Shown piece after piece: positions 45,145-52,968 of a DNA stretch of 64,000 nt. Made by a program: the position numbers and the translations under genes. Source of the stretch: Cytophagaceae bacterium (GTDB lineage: Bacteria > Bacteroidota > Bacteroidia > Cytophagales > Spirosomataceae); the NCBI GenBank assembly GCA_027491315.1, contig JAIXWL010000011.1, positions 1 through 64,000 on the forward strand. The letters are read 5' to 3'. Under the pieces are notes generated by a model. It made no database searches and was not told the DNA's origin. It worked only from the letters and a program-made list of their open reading frames with translations. Numbering within the stretch: the first letter of the stretch is position 1; each line of letters opens with the position of its first letter.

Positions 45145-46488
45145 ATGAAAAATTCACGCAGGAACTTCATTAAAAAGGCATCTACGGGAGCAGCCGTATT
45201 ATCCATAGGAGGAATTCTCCCAAGCTTTTCTGCTAAAAGTTACAGCCATATTCTTGGTGCCAACGAAAAGATCACCGTGGCTTGTATGGGGGTGAATAGT
45301 AGAGGTTTAGCCGTTGGGAAGAATTTCGCTGCACAAAAAAATTGTGAAGTATTGCATGTCAGTGATGTGGATTCCCGCGCAGCTGATATTTGTATCAATG
45401 CCATAGAAAAAATTCAGCATAAACGTCCTAAAGCTACCCCTGACTTCCGAAATGCCTTGGAAGATAAAGATGTTGATGTCCTGATCGTCACCGCTCCCGA
45501 CCACTGGCATGCCCCAGCTGCCATATTAGCTTGTTCAGCCGGGAAACATGTGTACTTAGAAAAACCTTGTTCGCATAATCCCAATGAGGGGGAACTTTTA
45601 GTAAAAGCGGCCGCTAAACACAAAAGAATCTTGCAAATGGGAAACCAGCGTAGATCATGGCCCAATGTAGCGGCAGCCATCGCTGAATTACATGCGGGGG
45701 TAATTGGCAAACCATATTACGCTAAAACTTGGTATACCAATAACCGAGCATCCATTGGAATAGGAAAAGAGACTGCAGTACCTTCTTGGCTAAATTATGA
45801 TTTATGGCAAGGTCCTGCGCCAAGAAAGGCCTTCAAAGATAATTTAATACACTATAACTGGCATTGGTTTTGGCATTGGGGAACTGGAGAAGCTCTAAAC
45901 AATGGCACCCACATGGTTGACTTGGCTCGGTGGGGTTTAAATGTACATTATCCTACCAAGGTTAGCTCCAATGGAGGTAGATATCGCTACCAAGACGATT
46001 GGGAAACACCTGATACCCAAATGATTAATTTGGAATTCGAGAATAAATCATTGATCACTTGGGAAGGAAGAAGCTGTAATGGGAAATCCGTAGAAAGCCA
46101 AAGTGTTGGAGTCATTTTTTATGCCGAACAAGGTTCCATGTTGATTGAAAGTGGAAATTCTTATAAAATATTCGACCTAAAGAATAACCTAGTGAAAGAA
46201 GTCAAAAATGACTTTGCCGTGGATGCTCGTAATTTGGCAGATCCTGCTTCCAATCTGGATGCTTTGCACATTCAAAATCTATTTGATGGAATCAAAAAAG
46301 GAGTGGCTGTTAATTCAGATATTTTAAGCGGTCACCAAAGTACTCTCCTTGTCCAATTAGGTAATATTTCTCAGCGCATCGGTCGAAGTCTTCAAATAGA
46401 CCCTCAAAATGGCCATATTTTAAATGATAAAGAGGCCATGAAGTTCTGGAGTAGAACTTATGAAAAAGGTTGGGAACCTAAAATTTAA
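45145..46488 (+). CDS. Tat-exported Gfo/Idh/MocA-family oxidoreductase
   Basis: This 447-residue protein has a twin-arginine leader (NSRRNFIKKASTG, residues 3-15) and the start of the mature protein SYSHILGANEKITVACMG. The latter closely parallels the enzyme at 11269 (SYSKILGANDRVRVACVG). The catalytic Lys is in YLEKPCSHN, with His/Asp in GTHMVDLARW. It lacks the GHGGMD signature of GH109 alpha-N-acetylgalactosaminidases. It is first in an operon with nagX, nagB and nagA (4-bp gap to nagX), so its substrate is plausibly an N-acetylhexosamine derivative. Confidence 0.88.
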   Translation: MKNSRRNFIKKASTGAAVLSIGGILPSFSAKSYSHILGANEKITVACMGVNSRGLAVGKNFAAQKNCEVLHVSDVDSRAADICINAIEKIQHKRPKATPDFRNALEDKDVDVLIVTAPDHWHAPAAILACSAGKHVYLEKPCSHNPNEGELLVKAAAKHKRILQMGNQRRSWPNVAAAIAELHAGVIGKPYYAKTWYTNNRASIGIGKETAVPSWLNYDLWQGPAPRKAFKDNLIHYNWHWFWHWGTGEALNNGTHMVDLARWGLNVHYPTKVSSNGGRYRYQDDWETPDTQMINLEFENKSLITWEGRSCNGKSVESQSVGVIFYAEQGSMLIESGNSYKIFDLKNNLVKEVKNDFAVDARNLADPASNLDALHIQNLFDGIKKGVAVNSDILSGHQSTLLVQLGNISQRIGRSLQIDPQNGHILNDKEAMKFWSRTYEKGWEPKI

Positions 46489-46492
46489 GCCG

Positions 46493-47614
46493 ATGGCTAG
46501 TCCAGAAAAAGATTCATTTATCAGTCAGCGCTTACATTCCTTGGATGCTCTGCGGGGCTTTGATATGTTTTGGATTATGGGGGCAGATGAACTCATCCAT
46601 AAAATAGCAGAACAAAGCCAATCACCTTTTTGGCAAGGTTTAGCCCATCAATTTAAACACGTAAAGTGGGATGGATTCCGAGTATACGATTTAATCTTTC
46701 CCTTGTTTATATTTTTGGCAGGAGTATCTACCCCATTTTCCATTGGTAGATCTTTGGACCAAGGAAAAAGCAAGGCCGATGTATTAAAAAAAGTAATAAC
46801 AAGGGGCTTAAGCTTAGTTATTTTAGGAATCATTTATAATGAAGGTTTAGAGATAAAGCCCATCGCTGAAATTCGGTTTTCCAGCGTTTTAGGAAGAATC
46901 GGTATAGCCTATATGATGGCTAATATCATTTATTTATACACCCAAGAAAAAGCTCAAATCATCTGGTTTTCAGGATTGCTATTGGCTTATTGGCTCATAC
47001 TTAAATTTACCTCTGCCCCAGGTTTCCCAATGGGTGATTTAAGTGAGCCAGGGAATTTCGCCTCCTACGTAGATCGAAGTATTTTGCCAGGCAGACTATC
47101 TCGAGGAATACATGATACCGTAGGTTTTTTCAACAATATACCAGCCATCAGCACCGCATTGGCTGGTATTATCACAGGAATATTCCTCAAAAAACAGGAA
47201 TATCAAGCTATACAAAAGGTTAAATGGATGTTGTATGCAGGGATCACTTCACTCCTCATTGCCCAAATATGGAATCTAGATTTCCCTATCAATAAAAACC
47301 TGTGGTCAAGTTCATTTGTGATGCAAACCACTGGGCTAAGTCTATTATTATTAGCTCTATTTTATTATATCATGGACGTAAAAGGCTATCAAAAATGGGC
47401 CTTTTTCTTCCAAGTTATTGGAATGAATTCCATCCTCATTTATTTATCTGGACATTTTATCGATTGGGATTATACCAATAATGCCCTATTTACCTGGTTA
47501 TTTCAACTCTTCGGAGAAAGCTTTTCAGTTTGTCTCTCCGTAGTTTGTGTGATCTTAATTAAATGGGTATTTTTAAGATTCCTTTACGAAAAAAAGGTCT
47601 TTTTACGCGTCTAA
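46493..47614 (+). CDS. nagX: DUF5009 / NagX-like membrane acyltransferase
   Basis: This protein of about 373 residues has ten or so transmembrane helices. It opens with LDALRGFDMFWIMGADELIH and VYDLIFPLFIFLAGVSTPFSIG, the heparan-alpha-glucosaminide N-acetyltransferase/DUF5009 signature. NagX proteins are encoded with N-acetylglucosamine catabolic genes in many Proteobacteria and Bacteroidota; transport or transmembrane acetylation of amino sugars has been suggested. I chose the ATG at 46493, 4 bp after the previous stop, and the 3' end borders nagB. Confidence 0.85.
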   Translation: MASPEKDSFISQRLHSLDALRGFDMFWIMGADELIHKIAEQSQSPFWQGLAHQFKHVKWDGFRVYDLIFPLFIFLAGVSTPFSIGRSLDQGKSKADVLKKVITRGLSLVILGIIYNEGLEIKPIAEIRFSSVLGRIGIAYMMANIIYLYTQEKAQIIWFSGLLLAYWLILKFTSAPGFPMGDLSEPGNFASYVDRSILPGRLSRGIHDTVGFFNNIPAISTALAGIITGIFLKKQEYQAIQKVKWMLYAGITSLLIAQIWNLDFPINKNLWSSSFVMQTTGLSLLLLALFYYIMDVKGYQKWAFFFQVIGMNSILIYLSGHFIDWDYTNNALFTWLFQLFGESFSVCLSVVCVILIKWVFLRFLYEKKVFLRV

Positions 47615-47625
47615 AGCCTATTACA

Positions 47626-48390
47626 TTGAAACTACACATTTTTTCTTCTCCTAAAAATTTAGGACAAGCTTCTGGCAGCTTAGCTGCAGAACATATCAAA
47701 CTGGCCATACAAAGTAAAGGTCAAGCTAATATCATTTTAGCCACAGGTACAAGTCAGTTCGAAACCCTGAATCAATTAATTCAAGAAAAAGACATCGACT
47801 GGAGCAAGGTTGTCTTATTTCATTTAGATGAATACATTGGCTTATCCATCGAGCATCCAGCTAGCTTTAGAAAATATTTAACAGAACGCTTTATTCAATT
47901 AGTTCCAACTTTACAAGCTGTTAATCTAATCAATGGAGAACATGATGCAGAAGCAGAATGCCAACGATTAAATAGCATTATTTCCCATCATCCTATTGAT
48001 GTGGCTTTGGTGGGCATCGGTGAAAATGGACACTTGGCATTTAATGATCCTCCCGCAAATTTTGAAACTAAAGATCCCTATATCGTGGTTCAATTGGATG
48101 AAGCATGCCGCAAACAACAAATGGGTGAAGGGTGGTTTCCTAGTTTAGAAGATGTTCCCCAGCAAGCCATCAGCATGTCGATTCAACACATCATGGCTTC
48201 CAAGAAGATCATTTGCTCTGTTCCTGATTTCAGAAAAGCAGAGGCCGTAAAAAATTGCTTGGAGAATGAAGTAAGTCCTTGGTATCCTGCCAGTATCCTT
48301 CAAAAACATCCCGATTGTTCCATGTATTTAGACCAACATTCGGCTGAATTACTTTCTCCTTCCATTAAAAAACAAGCCTTTACTGCCTAA
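47626..48390 (+). CDS. nagB: Glucosamine-6-phosphate deaminase (NagB-type)
   Basis: It converts glucosamine-6-phosphate to fructose-6-phosphate and ammonia. The HLDEYIGL block contains the general-base Asp. In the GIGENGHLAFNDPP loop the enolising-relay residues differ from E. coli (Asp141 becomes Asn, Glu148 becomes Asp) while the ring-opening His is kept; I recall this variant from Bacteroidota. Homology starts at KLHIFSSP, so I chose TTG at 47626. The only upstream ATG (47563) would overlap nagX by 52 bp. nagA overlaps its stop by 1 bp. Confidence 0.85.
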   Translation: MKLHIFSSPKNLGQASGSLAAEHIKLAIQSKGQANIILATGTSQFETLNQLIQEKDIDWSKVVLFHLDEYIGLSIEHPASFRKYLTERFIQLVPTLQAVNLINGEHDAEAECQRLNSIISHHPIDVALVGIGENGHLAFNDPPANFETKDPYIVVQLDEACRKQQMGEGWFPSLEDVPQQAISMSIQHIMASKKIICSVPDFRKAEAVKNCLENEVSPWYPASILQKHPDCSMYLDQHSAELLSPSIKKQAFTA

Positions 48391-49583
48391 TGAACTCAAA
48401 ACTTTCCCGATATAAAATCCATGGCGGTGCAGTCATTTTAAGGAATGAAATCCTTTTGAATGGGACGGTATTGGTTGAAAATGGGAAAATTCTTGAGGTA
48501 GTAGCTGGGAATGTGGATTTTCCCGATTCCATTGAAATAAATGCAGCAGGAAAGTACATTTCGCCAGGTTTTATTGATATACATATTCATGGCGGTGGTG
48601 GCCATGATTTCATGGATGGAACGGTAGAAGCTTTTTTAGAAATTGCCAAAACGCATGCGCGCTATGGCACTACAGCGATGCTTCCTACCACCTTAACTAG
48701 CGAAAAAGAAGATTTACTTTTAACCTTAGAGGCTTACCAAAAAGCCCATAAAATCAATACTGAAGGGGCTAGTTTCATTGGCATGCATTTAGAAGGGCCC
48801 TATTTTGCTTTAAGCCAACGTGGGGCACAAGACCCAAAATACATTCGAAATCCAGATCCTGAGGAATACCAATTCATCCTTGAAAATTACGATTGTATCA
48901 AACGCTGGTCGGCGGCACCTGAACTTCCAGGGGCTTTGGAATTTGGGGATTATGTAAATGCTCAAGGTGTTTTAGTAGCCTTAGCTCATACTGATGCCAT
49001 ATATGAGGAAGTCGAAAAAGCTTTCCAACATGGCTATCGATTAGCCACCCATTTTTATTCGGCTATGTCGGGGGTAACGAGAAAAAATGCATTTCGATAT
49101 GCAGGAGCAGTAGAAGCAGGGTATTTAATCGATGACATGGATGTGGAGATCATTGCAGATGGAGTTCATTTGCCCTCCCCACTTTTGAAGCTCGTATACA
49201 AAATCAAGGGTGCTAATAAAACAGCTTTAATCACCGATGCCATGAGAGCAGCAGGTTTGCCTCCAGGAAATTCTATTTTGGGCCATAAAGATAAAGGTTT
49301 AGCAGTTATCATTGAGGATGGAGTCGCTAAATTACCAGATAGAACTGCTTTTGCCGGAAGTATTGCTACCACCGATCGATTGGTTAGAACCATGTTGCAA
49401 ATGACGGATGTACCCTTATTAGAAGTTATTCAAATGATTTCTGCGGTTCCAGCTAGAATCATGAACATAGAGGAGCAAAAAGGTAGTTTATCAAAAGGGA
49501 AAGACGCTGATATCCTCATTTTTGATCAGGATATCAACATCCAAATGACCATGGTGAATGGTCGAATCGTCTATTCCTTATAG
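48390..49583 (+). CDS. nagA: N-acetylglucosamine-6-phosphate deacetylase
   Basis: This 397-residue amidohydrolase removes the acetyl group from GlcNAc-6-P. Metal and catalytic residues are visible: the HIHGGGGHD motif, Glu in MHLEGPYF, His in LAHTDA and THFYSAMSG, and catalytic Asp in LITDAMRAAG. It follows nagB with a TAATG overlap and completes the nagX-nagB-nagA set. Its 3' end overlaps that of the convergent DUF1080 gene by 6 bp. Confidence 0.94.
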   Translation: MNSKLSRYKIHGGAVILRNEILLNGTVLVENGKILEVVAGNVDFPDSIEINAAGKYISPGFIDIHIHGGGGHDFMDGTVEAFLEIAKTHARYGTTAMLPTTLTSEKEDLLLTLEAYQKAHKINTEGASFIGMHLEGPYFALSQRGAQDPKYIRNPDPEEYQFILENYDCIKRWSAAPELPGALEFGDYVNAQGVLVALAHTDAIYEEVEKAFQHGYRLATHFYSAMSGVTRKNAFRYAGAVEAGYLIDDMDVEIIADGVHLPSPLLKLVYKIKGANKTALITDAMRAAGLPPGNSILGHKDKGLAVIIEDGVAKLPDRTAFAGSIATTDRLVRTMLQMTDVPLLEVIQMISAVPARIMNIEEQKGSLSKGKDADILIFDQDINIQMTMVNGRIVYSL

Positions 49584-50294
49584 TTCTTTAATCTTGATAT
49601 TCTTAAAAGCGACATTATGTCCATGGTCCTGCAATAAGATATGTCCTTCTTGTATGGTAGGGTAATTGGGAAAAGTCTTGAATTTACTTTGCTGAAAACC
49701 CTCTAAAAATGCTTTAGATTTTCGGTTGATGGAGACAATCAATTTACCATCTAAATAATGTTCAATCTGATCATTATTAAAAACGATACGTGATGTATGC
49801 CAAATAGAAATATCAACATCAGGCTTTTGAGCGGCCGCAATTTGGTATAGTGAACCTGTTTTAATCTCAGCAGGTAGATGTTTATCATTGTAGATAAAGT
49901 CGGCATCGTCTATTAATTGGTATTCATAGCCTGGTTGCGAGCCACCAGAAGCTTTGGGCATTTTTTCCTCGACCAAATACTTGACGCCCGAGTTACCTAG
50001 TTTACCCAATTTCCAATCGAATCGTAAATCAAAATTTCGGTATTTTTTTAAACTGACTATATCTCCTCCATCGGCTGCTTCTCCCCCATTACTTAATTCC
50101 CCCAGCAAGGCTCCATCACGAATCACCCATCCTTTTTTTGGAAAATCATTCATAAAAGCACCACGCCACCCTTGGGTAGTTTTACCGTCAAACATCAAAG
50201 AAAAACCAGAGGACTTTTCACTTTTAGTTAGTGTATTATCCCTGGAACAAGAACATAAAATACAAACAATCAATAAGCTATATAAAATTTTCAT
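49578..50294 (-). CDS. DUF1080 (3-keto-disaccharide hydrolase) lipoprotein
   Basis: This 238-residue protein has a lipoprotein signal (lipobox LCSC, Cys16) and a single DUF1080 domain from about residue 30. It shares the segment GGDIVSLKKYRNFDLRFDWK ... NSGVKYLVEE with the second domain of the protein at 9878. The family acts on oxidised glycosides. It is 14 bp downstream of a Tat-exported oxidoreductase in the same operon, repeating the pairing seen at 9.9-12.6 kb. Confidence 0.88.
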   Translation of the reverse strand: MKILYSLLIVCILCSCSRDNTLTKSEKSSGFSLMFDGKTTQGWRGAFMNDFPKKGWVIRDGALLGELSNGGEAADGGDIVSLKKYRNFDLRFDWKLGKLGNSGVKYLVEEKMPKASGGSQPGYEYQLIDDADFIYNDKHLPAEIKTGSLYQIAAAQKPDVDISIWHTSRIVFNNDQIEHYLDGKLIVSINRKSKAFLEGFQQSKFKTFPNYPTIQEGHILLQDHGHNVAFKNIKIKEL

Positions 50295-50308
50295 CGTTTT
50301 AAAGAGGT

Positions 50309-51337
50309 TTATTTTTTAGAATACATATCAGCCAAGTTAACCTTAGCCCCTTGTTGGTTTTTACTCGCATCTGCTGCCTCCATGAAAGCAAATATCTCTA
50401 AAGTTTCTTCTTTGGAAACAGGGGGAATTCCTGTTTGAAAAAACTCGATGATCTTAAGTAAAAGAGGATCATAGCCCCCGTATGGACCTAAATGAATCAC
50501 AGAGTTTGAACCAAAGGCTGTCCCGCCATATTCCTGCTTCCCATTTTTCAATCCTCTAAACGTTCCAATACGTCCATCCTTCCAAACTCCCACCACCACC
50601 TCTTGATCATCATTGATGTAGCGATTGACCGATTGACAACCGGTACCCATCATAGTGAATAAGGTTTCTACTCCATGGATACCATACCAAAATAAATCAG
50701 GATGAGTCTTTTCTATTTTCATAGGACTGTAAGCATCTGCTCCCACAAGCTTGCCAGCTTTTCCAGCCCTTACTTCTTGGACACTGGCAGAATACCGTAA
50801 GGAAGAAGCTGAAAAGATGGGTACTTGGTACCTTTCAGCTGCCGCAAAAATAGCTTGCGCATCTTTCAAGGAAGCGGCAATGGGTTTGTCGATAAACATT
50901 CTTTTCCCAGCTTTAAATACTTCCAAGGCTTGCTCCAAGTGTAAGCGACCATCATTGGTCTCCAACATCACTACATCCACTTTGGATAGTAATTCTTGAA
51001 TCGAATTCACAATTTCTACGCCATATTTCTGAACTTCAGCTGTATAGCTAGGAATTCGCTCAGTACTTGAAACAATATCTTTACTACCTCTAGGATAAGC
51101 TGCCACAATCTTATAACCTGCATATTGGCTAGCCTCGGGAGCATTTAGGGCCTTGGTAAATGCCGTGGCGTGAGATGTATCCAAACCGATGATACCAATT
51201 CGTTTACCCACTTCTGCCTTTTGTTGCAAATGAGAAACTGGTTGGCCATTCATCATGGTATTTGAAGTGATAATGGCCAGGCCTGCTAAGGAACTTTGCT
51301 GAAGAAATTGTCTTCGAGAATTTAATTTATGTTTCAT
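50309..51337 (-). CDS. Tat-exported Gfo/Idh/MocA-like oxidoreductase, atypical nucleotide motif
   Basis: This 342-residue protein has a twin-arginine leader (NSRRQFLQQSSLAG, residues 6-19). The Rossmann glycine loop is GIIGLDTSHATAF instead of the usual GxGxxG, and the EKP motif is DKP (FIDKPIAAS), so cofactor handling may differ. It is shorter than the other three family members because the C-terminal domain is reduced. It is the middle gene of a minus-strand operon with a sugar importer upstream (20 bp) and a DUF1080 lipoprotein downstream (14 bp). Confidence 0.84.
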   Translation of the reverse strand: MKHKLNSRRQFLQQSSLAGLAIITSNTMMNGQPVSHLQQKAEVGKRIGIIGLDTSHATAFTKALNAPEASQYAGYKIVAAYPRGSKDIVSSTERIPSYTAEVQKYGVEIVNSIQELLSKVDVVMLETNDGRLHLEQALEVFKAGKRMFIDKPIAASLKDAQAIFAAAERYQVPIFSASSLRYSASVQEVRAGKAGKLVGADAYSPMKIEKTHPDLFWYGIHGVETLFTMMGTGCQSVNRYINDDQEVVVGVWKDGRIGTFRGLKNGKQEYGGTAFGSNSVIHLGPYGGYDPLLLKIIEFFQTGIPPVSKEETLEIFAFMEAADASKNQQGAKVNLADMYSKK

Positions 51338-51357
51338 AAATAGGTGATTCAGAATAT

Positions 51358-52662
51358 TTATTTTCTGATTTTATGGCCATAGACCGAGTAAAAAACGAGG
51401 TATAAATAACATGGGAATAACACCCAATAGGCTGATCGTAAATCATAAGTATCGGCCAAATAACCATAAAATAAGGGCATAATGGCATTTCCACATAGGC
51501 CCATAATCAGAATGGAAGCCCCTAATTTGGTGAATTTACCTAATCCATCTAGGGCTAATGGCCAAATACCCGCCCATATCAAAGAATTGGAAAGACCCAA
51601 TAAAATCACAAAGCAAATGGAAATGTCTACCTGGTGACCTAGAAATTGGACTGTTCCATGACCAAAAATGATGCCTAAGGTAAATAAAGTTCCCAATAGC
51701 GTACAGATTCGGAAAGCATTCACTTGAGAAAGGTATTTGGGGATAAAAATGATTCCCAAAATATAACCAGCTATGGTCGCTAATAAGGTATAAGAAGGAA
51801 ATACCTTCGCCTCTAACAAGGCAATGTTCATGGATCCTGCATAGCCTATGATGGTATCAATAGCAATTACTTGGGTGCCAACATGTAAAAAGATGGCGAT
51901 AGCCCCTAAGATCAAATGCGGAAATTGAAAAATGCTGGTTTTACCGGCATTGGAGATGGCTTGCTCCTCCGACTCTGAGTCGGTATCAATCTCGGGTAAG
52001 GGAGAATAACGAACGACTAAACCTAATAAGAACAAAACTGTACCCACAATGGCATAGGGAATGGTAACCCGGCCGACTAATTCATCCAAAGCGGCATTAC
52101 GGGCTTCGCCTGTCATAGATGCCAAATTTTTAAACAAATCACTATCGGTAGCCTTTAAGATAACTGCGGCGAAAACCAAAGGGGCCAAAACCCCAGCTCC
52201 TTTATTGAAAATCCCCATGATGGAGATGCGTTGCGCTGCACTTTCTTGAGGGCCTAATACGGTGATATAAGGATTAGCAGCTGTTTGTAAGATGGCTAAT
52301 CCAGCACCTAATGTAAACAGCCCTAATAAAAATATGGGATAAGTGCGTGTTAAGGATGCAGGTAAAAAGATGAATGCCCCTAAAGACATAAGCCAAAAGC
52401 CCAACATCATTCCCCGTTTAAATCCAACCTTTTTTAACAAAAAAGAGGCTGGAACTGACATAACAAAGTAAGATATGTAGAAAGCAAAAGTGACAAAATA
52501 GGCCTGAAAATTACTCAGCTCACAACCAATCTTAAAATAAGGAATCAAGATGGCATTTACCCAGGAGACAAAACCAAAGATAAAAAACATGAATCCAATG
52601 ATCAGGATAGAGACTTGAGTGTCTCTCCTACTCAAAGCAGAAACGGAAACCGCTTTATTCAT
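51358..52662 (-). CDS. Sugar MFS transporter (FucP/NagP-like)
   Basis: This 434-residue transporter has 12 transmembrane helices of the FucP branch of the major facilitator superfamily. Family features are FGFVSWVNAILIPYFK in the first helix pair and AGLAILQTAANPYITVLGP followed by RISIMGIFNKGAG. The branch includes L-fucose, glucose/galactose and N-acetylglucosamine (NagP) symporters. Given NagA/NagB encoded on the opposite strand nearby, an amino sugar or its oxidised derivative is a reasonable substrate guess. It heads the operon 52662-49578. Confidence 0.87.
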   Translation of the reverse strand: MNKAVSVSALSRRDTQVSILIIGFMFFIFGFVSWVNAILIPYFKIGCELSNFQAYFVTFAFYISYFVMSVPASFLLKKVGFKRGMMLGFWLMSLGAFIFLPASLTRTYPIFLLGLFTLGAGLAILQTAANPYITVLGPQESAAQRISIMGIFNKGAGVLAPLVFAAVILKATDSDLFKNLASMTGEARNAALDELVGRVTIPYAIVGTVLFLLGLVVRYSPLPEIDTDSESEEQAISNAGKTSIFQFPHLILGAIAIFLHVGTQVIAIDTIIGYAGSMNIALLEAKVFPSYTLLATIAGYILGIIFIPKYLSQVNAFRICTLLGTLFTLGIIFGHGTVQFLGHQVDISICFVILLGLSNSLIWAGIWPLALDGLGKFTKLGASILIMGLCGNAIMPLFYGYLADTYDLRSAYWVLFPCYLYLVFYSVYGHKIRK

Positions 52663-52968
52663 AATTAAGGAAGATGAAGATTATAAACTGTCTATGACAA
52701 AAGAAATATAATCGTTGATTTAAATAGGTTTTAGGTAGCCAATTTAAGTGAAATACAATGAAAAACAAACCTGAACAATGGGCATGAATGGCTACACGGA
52801 TTTTAATATTAGCATTTTTACCTCACAATAAGCTATATGATGCGTTGAAGCCATCTATGCCAAAAAACAGTAATCTATCCTACCCTGATTCAAACAAGCC
52901 TTTTTTCATGAATCGTATAAAATTTATGAATATTCATTTATCTTGCTATCAACAACCTATTTAATGAT
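52663..52968. other. 306-bp divergent intergenic region
   Basis: It separates the MFS operon (minus) from the exported aminotransferase (plus) and must hold both promoters. I see an exact 12-bp palindrome at 52926-52937 and no convincing full -33/-7 pair or short gene. Confidence 0.6.
52926..52937. promoter_or_regulatory. 12-bp palindrome, possible operator
   Basis: ATGAATATTCAT is a perfect palindrome, extended on both sides by TT/TT, located 31 bp upstream of the aminotransferase ATG. This is a plausible position for a repressor or activator site. No copy was noticed elsewhere in the window. Confidence 0.3.

Noticed and set aside
45145-46488. Annotation as a GH109 alpha-N-acetylgalactosaminidase
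   Set aside because: GH109 enzymes are also Tat-exported Gfo/Idh/MocA proteins, but the characteristic GHGGMD-type segment is absent here.
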